Of a stretch of DNA of 64,000 nucleotides, positions 22,351 to 32,666 are shown one piece after another. This stretch comes from Mesostigma viride (taxonomy: Eukaryota; Streptophyta; Mesostigmatophyceae; Mesostigmatales; Mesostigmataceae), in NCBI GenBank assembly GCA_009746045.1, contig RPFO01000090.1, positions 630,887 through 694,886 of the forward strand, given 5' to 3'. A program made the translations under genes and the position numbers. Position 1 is the first letter of the stretch. Every line of letters begins with the position of its first letter. The notes beneath the pieces were generated by a model. The model saw only the letters and a list, made by a program, of their open reading frames with translations, did no database searches and was not told the DNA's origin.

Positions 22351-23745
22351 GGTGTCTGCCTCCAGAGCGCCGCGCTGAAGGTCTTCATGCGCATGATGCT
22401 GCACAGGCTCCGCGCCGCGCTGGACCCACACCTGGGTGAGTCTCAGATGCCGGGTTTCCGTCGTGGTCGTAACACTGTCATGGCTGTGTTTGTCGCGCGC
22501 CGGTTGATGGAGGAGGTGCGTCGACTTCCCCCTGACAGTTTGCCGCTGGTCTTCATTTTTGTTGACTATATCAAGGCCTTTGACACGGTTCTCTGGGAGG
22601 CTCTTTGGGCCATCCTAGCTCTGGATCGGGTACCACCTGCGTTTATTGCTGCCATTCGCCGACTGTATGAGGGCTCACAGGCAGTAGTGCGGACTGCGGA
22701 GGGCACCACTCCACCATTCCCCCTTCACCACGGGGTGTGGCAAGGTTGTGTCCTGTCCCCATACCTGTTCATTATTGTCGTGGATCACGTCATGCGCCGG
22801 TGACGTGCGCGCTTTACTGCTCCTAAGGGGTTCGAGCCAGGCTTGGACATCCTTAACGTGAAAGAGCACGGCGGGGTTAGACCTGGTTACCGCCTTGCCG
22901 ACCTGATTTATGCGGATGACACCACCCTCATGGAGAGCCCCGAGCACATTCAGACCTGGCTGGACTGTCTGGGCCTGGATGAGGCGCGGGCGGTGGCATG
23001 GGGTTGGAGATTAGTGTCAAAACTGAGGCGATGGTGATTGGGGCCTCCAGTACACCACCGCTGCCGCGCCTGCTCGACGGGACGGAGGTCAGTCCCGTTC
23101 CGCGACCGCTTCAAGCAGCCTGTTGGGGAGCTGGCTTCCTGACACTGCCGACGATGTGGACACCCGCATCGGCCTGGCCTGGGCCAAGCTCCGTTCGCTC
23201 ACACCTTACTGGCGCTCGAAGGGCCTGGGCGAGCACCGCAATCGCATGCTCTTCAAGGTCCTCGTCCTCACTGTGCTCACTTATGGCGCCGAGGCGTGGA
23301 CCATCCCACCCAAACTGGCAGCTACTAGGCTAGACGACACGGTTTACAGGATGCCCCGACAGGTCCTTAACGTAGGGTTTTCCGAGTTTCCATCATCAGA
23401 ATCTTTGTATCATGGCATGCCTCGTATTTCGGACGAGCTTAGGCAGCGTAGGATAGCATTTGTAGGACACCTTGCTCGCACCAGCCAGGTCGACACCGCC
23501 CTTGGCCTGGCCGGCCCCCAGCGGCTTGGCCAGCCAGGGCGACACATTCTGACCTGGCCTGGCCCCGAGGGCATCCCAAAGAGGGTAGGGAAACCTGTCA
23601 CGAACTACATCTAGATGTTGCTGGACGACCTAGTGGCCCCAGCCCAGTTTGAGCACCGCATCTACTCTCTCTCCCGTCTTTGGACTGCCATGCAGGACAA
23701 GACGCGGTGGAAGAAGATTGTCAAGGCGCACACGCCCGACCCTGT
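22351..23745 (+). pseudogene. L1-type ORF2 reverse transcriptase fragment
   Basis: RT motifs in order: FRRGRNTVMAVFVARRL, motif A IFVDYIKAFDTV (about 22550-22590), motif B GVWQGCVLSPYLF (22732-22770), and motif C YADD (22909-22920). The thumb-like region follows, with LLGSW and LTYGAEAW (about 23275-23300). Then come FVGHLARTS and the C-terminal HTPDPV. A TGA at 22801-22803 interrupts the frame between motifs B and C. Small frameshifts follow near 23000 and 23100, and a TAG occurs near 23612. The ORF2 end is cut at 23745 by the insertion of a 589-bp TIR element. The copy is dead. Confidence 0.82.
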
Positions 23746-24334
23746 CAACTACATTTCGCCACCGCGGAAACCCAATTTATGCGAGAATGTGGTTCCGTCA
23801 ATACGGCGGGGGTTACAAATTCAATTTCGAAGTTCGGCACCGTCGGATACCAGTAAAGCAACACTTGTTATCTAGAATCGCGCCATTTGGCATCAATTGG
23901 CCAGTTCTGAAAATTCGATGAAATCTCTAGTCCTTGGTCGAATATTTCCCTCCGATTTGGATGACGAAAATTGAGTACGAATTTCTTAGTACAGTCCACC
24001 GTTTAGTTCAGTTCAGTTTATTCCCACGCCGCTTGCTGACCTGACGGAGGCCAAATTCGTACTGAACACTATCGCAAGTCCGGTCGATACTAAAAATTGC
24101 TACTTCCGAGATGTCTGACGGAATTCCTGCTAGGTCCATGCTTTGGTACTGGACGGATGCTGAAATTCACTGCGATTCTGTCCGAATGAGGAAAATTGTC
24201 AGAAATCTACTCTCGATACGAACGTAACGAGAATTTCAAGTATCTGACGCTCGGAGAGCTGCCACCGTTTTCCCCTACTTGACCGAACCACATTCCCCGC
24301 TAAAAAAGGTGTCCTAGGCGGCGAAATGTAGTCG
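23746..24334. mobile_element. 589-bp TIR element (MITE) inside LINE ORF2 end
   Basis: The ends are CAACTACATTTCGCC on the left and GGCGAAATGTAGTCG on the right. Weaker inverted similarity continues inward to GAATGTGGTTC on both sides, about 55 bp in all. The host LINE reads CCTGT before and GTGGGCAAG after, where intact copies read CCTGTGGGCAAG, which implies a GT target duplication. It has no coding capacity. Confidence 0.78.
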
Positions 24335-24520
24335 GTGGGCAAGCCCCCTCCCCCCAAGCGGAGGAGGCGTTTTGATGAGTAGTGTAGTTAGGATTTTCTA
24401 GATAGCTTAGAGTTAGGATAGTTCGTTCACGCGGCTCCCTCCACCCCATCCATCATGGAATATGTGCTACATGATCTCCCCACGGAGGCATGTTATAATT
24501 TAATTTAATTTAATTTAATT
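24335..24520 (+). mobile_element. LINE (family A) 3' end, continuation
   Basis: Continuation of the ORF2 C-terminus (GKPPPPKRRRRFDE, stop) and the family A 3' UTR. It ends with the CTCCCCACGGAG hairpin, CATGTTATAA and TTTAA tail units. Confidence 0.85.
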
Positions 24521-24534
24521 CTTGCCCCCATGCA

Positions 24535-24651
24535 ACTCACAGGTGAGCTGCGGATGTCGGCTGTCCGCCTCCCCCGTGCGCGGGGTAAGGCTGGCCCGGC
24601 ACCCGTGCTCCTCACCTTTAAGTACATGGCGGACAACCTAGCTGTCGTTCC
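24535..24651 (+). pseudogene. LINE ORF1 fragment, left of piggyBac-like element 1
   Basis: The reading includes LTGELRMSAVRLPRARGKAG, then VLLTF, the RRM end of L1-type ORF1. It is split at TTAA (24652) from its continuation at 26374-26575. A frame change lies shortly before the junction. Confidence 0.7.
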
Positions 24652-26373
24652 TTAACCCTTAAACCGTACTCGGTCCGTTTTGAAGGACTGAGTTTTTCTC
24701 AGTCCTATTTAACGGACCGAGTTTGTGGCAGAACTGGCTCAGATTCTAGCAAACTTTTAAAGATTCTGACTGGACCAGCTTTTAGATCTAGATTTGTACT
24801 TTCACGTACACCCCTGGTTTACTAATTTTGGACACCTGGACAGGGACCTACGGTCAAGGAAAGTACAGTAGGGGGGGTACCATGGCCAAACGAGGACGAC
24901 GTCAATAAAAATTATTCACGTCCGCGGCTATGGTGGCACAAACAACTGACTGGGGCGAGAGCATGGCTTGACGTATTCGACTGAAACTTTGTAGGCATCA
25001 TCCCTAGGTCTTGTAAATGCTATTTGCGTAGCCATGCAACATTTACAAATGCCTAGATATGTCTCGAGGTTATGTGGCGGCGCAGCAAATCGCGTGAACG
25101 GCCAGGCGATGACAGTGCAAGCTGTACTTGTTGCTCGGCAGAAAGTGTTTGGATTTTGCGCATGGATGACTTAGTTACGTCGTTAATTCCTAGCACAGTT
25201 GACCATCAATGGCGGCCAGGACATGCTTGCGGCTACGTTCGTGGGGTGGGCGTGGTAGCTCCTGCAAACAAGGTAATCTGCGGTTTCGACCAGGTACGTT
25301 TTAGCCTTTTATCATGTCTCAGTGACCGCGTATGTGTCATATATTGTTTCGATACCAGTCTCGGGGCTATAATCGAGGCTCAATGACTGTCTTTTTGTTG
25401 TTTTATTGCTTCTGTGATGGTTGGGTAGTAATGTTACCTCGGCCAGATTTTGGACGAGTTTTGACTGCTTTTAGCGTATGCTACAACATGAATGTCGGTA
25501 TAACGACAGATATCGTTTGTAATAATGTTCAGTTTGATGATACGATGCTTTCCGTTGCTTAAACAACTCAGGGCGAGTGTTTTTCTGCCCAGTTCTAGGC
25601 ATGCATGCTGGCCAAGTCCGCCTTCTTTTTGTGTGTTTGCTGTGTGTTAGAGACATAGAGATGCCTGGGATCTGCTTGCATTGAAGCATCAGCAAGTTGC
25701 TAATTTTGTTTCTTTCGTTTTTCCTTGTATTTTGAAGTTGTTTGTAGCGTATAGGGTACGTTGGCAATAAGCTCCTTGCATGTGCCTTCTACGCGTGCTT
25801 TATGCCCAATGGCACTAGATTTACAGACTGTATTACTGTATATAGCATGAGCTGCTGTTTGATATGCTGGAAATGTGTTGGAGGATGCATGTGTGGCCAG
25901 CTATGATGTTTTACGCCACATTGGGATAGGAAACCAAAACGGTAGTGCTAGCCCCCCCCCCAAAAAAAACTCAGTCCTATTAAACGGACTGAGATACTTT
26001 GGGCTTTTTGCTATCTAGCTTGTGCAGTTCTGTGGCATGTCACTGATGTTGTGAATGCATTGATGGCATGCCTGTGATATAAAGTAACTGCCTTTGAAAT
26101 TCCAGGGCCTATATATTTGTATAAGCGGTCCATATTGCATGATGTATGTCTCAAACCCCGTTTTTCCGTACCCCCCTGGGGTTGGTGCTATTTATAGCAC
26201 CCAAAAGTCATAGATATGGGACCGGTGACATGTCCCCAAAGAAATTCAACATAAATGCATGCTTGGTACCAAGGGGTGGCCAGAAATTGTTTTTAGGCCA
26301 TACACAACAAATGTGCAAAGATGTGCAACTCAGTCCTTTTTTTAGGACTGAGTTGCTACGGTTTAAGGGTTAA
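24652..26373. mobile_element. piggyBac-like non-autonomous element 1
   Basis: TTAA occurs at both boundaries (24652-24655 and 26370-26373). The inverted termini are CCCTTAAACCGTA and TACGGTTTAAGGG. The left subterminal region folds into a nested hairpin: CTCGGTCCGTT pairs with AACGGACCGAG, enclosing AGGACTGAG/CTCAGTCCT. The right end has AACTCAGTCC pairing with GGACTGAGTT. Another copy of the same word lies at about 25970. The 1.7-kb interior has only short frames, the longest at 25072-25386 (104 residues, Cys-containing, unrecognised). Removing the element and one TTAA restores LINE ORF1 reading across the site. Confidence 0.85.
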
Positions 26374-26575
26374 ATGCCGCAAGAAGCTCTCGGGGTCTCA
26401 CTTCACGCTGGACGACGACTTGACCCTGGCCCAGCAACCGCGGCGACGCGAGCTATGGCTGACCTACCTTCAGCTCCGGCAGAGCGCAGGGGGGAAGCCG
26501 GTATACTGGAGGGGGGCGGTCATCCACGTTGACCACAAGCCATGGCAGGCCCCTCCTGCCACCTCAGACTAGGGA
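26374..26575 (+). pseudogene. LINE ORF1 fragment, right of piggyBac-like element 1
   Basis: It begins at CRKKL and continues through the ORF1 C-terminal domain (FTLDDDLTLAQQPRRREL, KPVYWRGAVIHVDHKPW) to a TAG stop. With the left half it forms one ORF1 remnant. Confidence 0.78.
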
Positions 26576-26639
26576 ATATATATACCAGTAGTGTAGATTA
26601 GTCAGGCTTAGCCTAGCATGTGGCCCAGCAGGCCCACGT

Positions 26640-26812
26640 GCATTAAATTAAATTAAATTAAATTATAACATGCCTCCGTTATAATTTAATTTTAATTTTT
26701 AATGCCTCCGTGGGGAGGTCATGTAGCACATATTTCATGATGGATGGGGTGGAGGAAGCCGCGTGATCGAACTATCCTAACTCTATCTAGAAAATCCTAA
26801 CTACACTACTCA
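26640..26812 (-). mobile_element. LINE (family A) 3' UTR of the long minus-strand copy
   Basis: Minus-strand 3' UTR with the CCACGGAGG hairpin and AT-rich tail. The tail region carries a second, partial tail in the other orientation (26641-26705), so a second event hit the tail. Confidence 0.8.
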
Positions 26813-29750
26813 TCAAAACGCCTCCTCCGCTTGGGGGAAGGTGCATGGCTTGCCCACAGGGTCGGGCGTGTGCGCCTTGACAATCTTCTTCCACCGCGTC
26901 TTGTCCTGCATGGCAGTCCAAAGACGGGAGAGAGAGTGGATGCGGTGCTCAAACTGGGCTGGGACCACTAGGTCGTCCAGCAACATCTGAACGTAGTTGG
27001 TGACAGGTTTTCCTACCCTTTTGGGAATGTCAGCGGGGCCAGGCCAGGTCAGAATGTGCCGCCCTGGCTGTCCAAGCCGCTGGGGGCCGGCCAGACCAAG
27101 GGTGGTGTCGACCTGGCTGGTGCGGGCAAGGTGTCCTACAAATGCTATCCTACGCTGCCTAATCTCGTCCGAAACACGAGGCATGCCATGATACAAAGAC
27201 TCTGATGACGGACGCTCGGAAAAACCTACGTTAAGGACCTGCCGGAGCATCCTGTAAACTGTGCCGTCGAGCCGAGCTGCCAGTTTGGGTGGGAGGGTCC
27301 GCGCCTCGGCGCCATACGTGAGCACCGTGAGGACGAGGACCTTGAAGAGCATGCGCTTGCGGTGCCCGTCCAGGCCCTTCGAGCGCCAGTAAGGTGTGAG
27401 CGAACGGAGCTTGGCCCAGGCCAGGCCGATGCGGGTGTCCACATCGTCGGCAGTGTCAGGAAGCCAGCTCCCCAACAGCTTGAAGCGGTCGCGGAACGGG
27501 ACTGACCTCCGTCCCGTCGAGCAGGCGCGGCAGCGGTGGTTTACTGGATGCCCCAATCACCATCGCCTCAGTTTTGACACTAATCTCCAGCCCCACCGCC
27601 CGCGCCTCCAGGCCCAGGCAGTCCAGCCAGGTCTGAATGTGCTCGGGGCTCTCCATGAGGGTGGTATCATCCGCATAAATCAGGTCGGCAAGGCGGTAAC
27701 CAGGTCTAACCCCGCCGTACGTGCTCTTTCACGTTAAGGATGTCCAAGCCTGGCTCGAACCCCTTAAGAGCAGTAAAGCGCGCACGTCACCGGCGCATGA
27801 CGTGATCCACGACAATAATGAACAGGTATGGGGACAGGACACAACCTTGCCACACCCCGTGGTGAAGGGGGAATGGTGGAGTGGTGCCCTCCGCAGTCCG
27901 CACTACTGCCTGTGAGCCCTCATACAGTCGGCGAATGGCAGCAATAAACGCAGGTGGTACCCGATCCAGAGCTAGGATGGCCCAAAGAGCCTCCCAGAGA
28001 ACCGTGTCAAAGGCCTTGATATAGTCAACAAAAATGAAGACCAGCGGCAAACTGTCAGGGGGAAGTCGACGCACCTCCTCCATCAACCGGCGCGCGACAA
28101 ACACAGCCATGACAGTGTTACGACCACGACGGAAACCCATCTGCGACTCACCCAGGTGTGGATCCAGCGCGGCGCGGAGCCTGTGCAGCATCATGCGCAT
28201 GAAGACCTTCAGCGCGGCGCTCTGGAGGCAGACACCCCGGTAGTTGCCGGGGTCAGCAGCAGAGCCCTTCTTGTACAGCATGACGCGGATGGCCGTCTGC
28301 CACTCAGCAGGCGGAGGCTCGTCAGAGAGCAGGACACGGTTGCAGAACGCCAGCAGAAGATCCTTAACCGCCAGATCAGGGGTCTTCAGCAGCTCAGCAG
28401 AAAGCTAGGTGGTCGGCACCGACCGCCGCGTCGTACCGCAGGCGAGCAAGGGCGCCGTCCAATTCCTTCAAAGTGAAGGGGGGGACGACGTCGTCAGTGG
28501 CAAGGCAGCCCTCCTGCAAGGCGGGGACTTGGTAGTCCGCGGCCGAGGAGGGGGGCGCTGGCGGCGGCGGTGGTCCGGCGACCCCGAGGCGGGCGGCCGT
28601 CTCGGGGTGCAGCGGCGGGGGGGGGGCGCGAGCCCCACCGGTCAAGGAAACATTGTGGGCCAACCAGCGGTCAAGGCTGACCGGCGCCGTGCCGTCCCGG
28701 GCCGTGTGCTCCACCGGGGTGCGCTGCCGCCGGCCGCCGAGCCGGTCGAGGTGGTACCACATGTCCTTGCAAGGCATGCCCTGGTTGCGGGCCTGGCAGG
28801 CCTTGGCATCCGCGATGCACTGGGCCGCCTCCGCGTCCTGAGCGTGCTCGTAGGCCTCCACAAGGGCGGCCTTGAGCAAAGGGCCACGAAAGTCCTGTGA
28901 GAGTGACGTTGGAATTGGCAGTTGACAGCAACCATCCCGCTATCCCGCAAAAAGGCAGAGAAAAGGGCCGGGAGTGTTGGCGTTAGCTTCCGTGTCAGCA
29001 GGCGCAAAGCGACTGCCAGCAGTGCCCACGGGGAGCGTAGCATTGGCGTCGAGCAGCATAACCAAAAAGTGGCGGGCCGGAGTGACCCCCTCATCAAGGT
29101 CATGCAAAGATTCGAAGAACTCCTCACGGGCCGAATCAGGTAGACCACTGTGGGGTGCGTAGCCCACCCCCACCGTGAGGTGGTGTTTAGACCGCCCCTC
29201 AACGGAGGTGAAATGTGCTACCATAAGGCGTGGGGTTAGAAACTTAAGCGTGCTGAGGCTAGCAACTGCCAGCGGCGAACACAAAAGACCAACACCACCT
29301 TGGCCAGACGTACCGCTGCCAGCGAAGTAAAACCGCCAGCCACCCGCCATGCCTGCAGGCGATCAGTGCTCACCATGCCAAGTGGCACCGTGCGGCGGTG
29401 CTCCTGGACGCCTAATATAGATACACGATGCTCAATGCAGAATGCGACTAGCTCCTCTACCCGGTAGCTATGGTCGTCATTTAGCAATGTGCGGGCGTTG
29501 AAAGTGGCAAGGGCCAAGGATATGCCTGCTGGCCCACCAGGGGAGAACGACGATGGATGATGGGGGTGGGTGCGGCGGTGGGTGGAGGTGGGGGTGAAAC
29601 GGAGGGGGGAAGGGAAGCGGTAGAAATAGTGCTTTTCATCGCATTTATTTTGTCCTGCAAGCGTAGGATGCGAGCCTGCCGCTTGCTCGGGGTATTCGGG
29701 GTTGCATGGGGCTGATTGCACAACGCCGAGGCGTAGGTAATCTAGCAAAC
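26813..29750 (-). pseudogene. L1-type ORF2 (APE endonuclease and reverse transcriptase), disrupted
   Basis: Read right to left. An apurinic-type endonuclease comes first (ATFNARTL, VSILGVQEHRR, RLMVAHFTS, and LDANATLPVG near 29045). A linker rich in Pro follows. RT then begins with TLKELDGALARLRYDAAVGADH (about 28500-28400) and continues with FRRGRNTVM, FVDYIKAFDTV, GVWQGCVLSPYLF, LADLIYADDTTLM and LTYGAEAR. It ends near 26820. Frameshifts lie near 29290, 28400, 27720 and 27490, and an in-frame TGA follows the HVMRR motif at about 27790. The protein would copy LINE RNA by target-primed reverse transcription. This copy cannot do so as it stands, but it is the most complete LINE in the window. 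Confidence 0.85.
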
Positions 29751-30018
29751 GCTGGGTTTTACGAATCTGACATTTGACAGATGAGGTTGTGGCCCGAATT
29801 AAATACCGGCACCACCATGGCTTTCACCCGACGGTTAGGTCGAGGCATAGTAGTGGAACGGGACTGTTTAGAGGCTGTCTCCGAAGCCTGTTAGCCGCGA
29901 GCCGACGAGGAGGGTTGTCTACCTACGGACACCACCGGAGGCAGCACCTGTCCTGCTAGACACCTCACGAGACTCCGCTCCGGGGGTGTTAATCTGAACA
30001 CCTTTAAGCTGCTTCCCC

Positions 30019-31119
30019 TCAATTAAAGAATGCTGCAAAGGAGCCATCCTGAAGCAGACGCAACTTAATGCGCTTACCCGGGGTCTCGTGCTCCTTGGTT
30101 GCCTGGACGATGGGGCTGTTCCACACCGCGCTCCTCGCCTTCAGTTGAGCCGGCGTGTAGTCCTCGTCGAGGCTGAACTCACCGCGCTGGAGCAGACGAC
30201 GTGCTCCCAGAACGAGACGTTTGTCGTGCATGGAGGCCATGGTGACGACGACCAGGCCCATAGGGCCTGGCAGCCGAATGGCACGTTCAATGGCAACACG
30301 GTTCTGGAGCTGCAGCCTTCCCAGAAACGCTGGGCCGCGCAGCACCTCGGTAAGTGAGTGTGCTGTCTCATGGGCCTCGCCTTTCTGGATTAAGTTCTTG
30401 ATTACCATATTGCGTTGGCGTTGCTGCACTGCATTCTGGGTGACCGCAGCGGTAGCGGCAGACTTGGCCGCCTGTTGAACAATGGTGGTCAACTGCTTGC
30501 CGGTAACGTCGGCAAACGTGGTCGTTTTGGCGGGGGCTGCCATGGCTTTCTTCAGCTCCAGCAATTGTGCTGTCGCAGCTGCAGACGCCTCCGTCAGGAC
30601 CTTAATTTCGCCCTGCACGGTCGTAAAAGACTGTGCTAGGTTCTGCAGTTGCCCGGTAATATCGGACGCGGGGGCTGGCCCGGCGATGGCTGTCGCCGGC
30701 AGCTCGACAAGCGCAGGGCAGCACGAAATAAGACAGGCAAGCTGACGCTGGTCCGCCTCCCAATCACGCCACTCATCCTCAGGAGCTTCCATAATCTTGC
30801 CTGTGGAAGGGTGGCGAACCGGGGCGTCGTTGTCTCTGCGGAGCTTCAGCACGCTGGTTACGGCGGCGTCGTTGTATAGGCGAGTAAGGTAGCGATGTTG
30901 GTCAGGCTCAAACGCTGTTCGGGAATGTAGAATGCTGAGGGAATGGCTTCCGGCAAGGAGGTTTCAGTATCTATCGGAGTTGCTTCCGAAGTCTTGGGCC
31001 GCTTTTGAGCGGCGTTCTCGGCGGCGACATGCATGGCTGTCGTTGGCGATTTTGTTTGCAGCAAGCTGGGCATCAGTAGACTCGGCGACAGAAGCTGAAG
31101 GTGATGCGGGGGCCTCCAT
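30019..31119 (-). pseudogene. L1-type ORF1 of the long minus-strand LINE
   Basis: The main open part is 30019-30852 (277 residues); an N-terminal section from the ATG at 31119 is joined by frameshifts. Order: an Ala/Glu-rich start, a DEWRDWEADQRQ segment, a coiled-coil-like stretch (about residues 70-110), FADVTGKQ, then an RNA-binding region (RNMVIKNLIQKGEAHE, VVVTMASMHDKRLVLGARR). The C-terminal domain FSLDEDYTPAQLKARSAVW comes last. It lies just upstream of ORF2, as expected for a LINE. Confidence 0.78.
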
Positions 31120-31129
31120 ATCAACGTTT

Positions 31130-31555
31130 AATCACTCTAGACGATGGCAGGGGGCGCAGGTACACGGCTCACGTGCGTGGTGCCGCCATAACGTGCAGAA
31201 AAATAGCGATATCTGCTGGGCAGGCCGCTGGCGATAACTTGCGAAATCCTGGGCGATGGCTGCCAAAAATTAGATCAGCGTGTTCGTCATCAAAAAGCGA
31301 GTCTGTTGCAATTTACCCGACCAAATTTCATGCCCGGAGTCAAAAGTTATGAGCATTCTCGGCATCCATAGCTCGGCACACCGTAAACCGCAAACAGATG
31401 CCCCTTTCTACGGGACCGAGTACCGGGATCGTAAATTGCAACCCACGTGCATGTGCGCCCATAATGCCCCCCATGGATGATGCCTTCAACATTTAGCCAA
31501 GCCATGCCTATAATGGGACTTCCCATGGATGTTGCATTAAGAATTTAACCATGCT
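31130..31555 (-). other. probable 5' region of the long LINE or unique spacer
   Basis: No coding similarity was recognised. It lies directly upstream of the minus-strand ORF1 and may include its 5' UTR. Confidence 0.35.
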
Positions 31556-31559
31556 ATGC

Positions 31560-31860
31560 CAAATCACTCCACTCTCTCTCCCTTCTTTGGACCGCCATGC
31601 AGGACAAGACGCGGTGGCAGAAGATTGTCAAGGCTCACACGCCAGACCCTGTGGGCAAGCCACCTCCCCCCAAGAGGAGGCGTTTAATTTGATGAGTAGT
31701 GTAGTTAGGCTTTTCTAGACTAGATAGCTTAGAGTTAGGTTAGTTCGATTACGCGGCTTCCCCCACTCCACCCATCCATCATGGAACATGTGCTACATGA
31801 TCTCCCAACGGAGGCATGTTATAGTTTAATTTAATTTAATTTAATTTAATTTAATGCCAA
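31560..31860 (+). mobile_element. LINE (family A) 3' end
   Basis: ORF2 C-terminus (LSPFFGPPCRTRRGG-type frame shadowing DKTRWQKIVKAHTPDPVGKP) then the 3' UTR, the CCCAACGGAGG hairpin, CATGTTATAG and TTTAA tail. It is strongly 5'-truncated (about 300 bp). Confidence 0.78.
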
Positions 31861-32160
31861 ATCAGAAAATGAGCACTATGCCTATGCAGAGAGACGCTCT
31901 CTGTTGAGAAGCCATGCCCTAGCTCTTGTATAGCCTGATGATGATCTTCCTCCCCCATGCCGGGATCCCCTTAGTTGGGTTGAACCCGAGACAGCATCAG
32001 TGGTGGTGGCCGGTGCCCTTGAGGCACCTAGAGCAAGTGTTGCTTACATTCCACTCTTGCAGGAAGTAGCCCAGAATGTATTAAAAGCCACATGCCCCTT
32101 CTCCGGGATATGTGCTACATGTACTCCCAACGGAGTTATGTTACTAATTAATTAATGGGG
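31861..32160 (+). mobile_element. LINE (family D) 3' end
   Basis: It carries GGTGCCCTTGAGGCACC, GGAAGTAGCCCAGAATG, then TATTAAAAGCC with an intact TTAA, then ATATGTGCTACATGTACTCC and a TTAAT tail. This is an uninterrupted version of the site occupied by the piggyBac-like element at 18726. Confidence 0.7.
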
Positions 32161-32164
32161 TGGA

Positions 32165-32480
32165 AGATTAAAAATTGAATTATAACATGACTCCGTTGGG
32201 AGATCATGTAGCACGTATTCCCTTGCTTGATGGATGGAGGTCGGAGCGAAGCCGCGAAACCTAACTAAGCTAACTCTCTAGAGGCTAATCTAGAAAATCG
32301 ATCCTAACTACTCGATCAGCTAAGCGCCCCTTCCTTCGGGGGGGGGGGGGGGGGCTTGCCCACAGGGGCTGGCCTGTGGGCCTGGACAATGGTCTTCCAC
32401 CTCTGCTTGTTCTGCATAGCAGTGCAAGCAAGAGAGCTCTAGGGAGGAAATGCGGTGTTCAAACTTAGCTCCAGGGGACC
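32165..32480 (-). mobile_element. LINE (family A) 3' end
   Basis: Minus-strand ORF2 C-terminus and 3' UTR with the TCCCAACGGAG hairpin and AT tail. A poly-G run at 32340-32354 replaces part of the Pro-coding CCCCCC stretch. Confidence 0.75.
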
Positions 32481-32666
32481 ACTAGTAGATCGGCCGCTGG
32501 CAACTGCTGTGTATAGTTCATGGAAATTTCACCGGATTGGTTGCAATAGAATCGTCTTCTCAAGACGAACACGTTGATATCATTTTCGGCAGCCATCGGC
32601 CCCCAGATTTCGTAAGCTATCACAAAACTCTGCACAAGCGGAGTTCGTCTTTTCCGGATACGAGCT

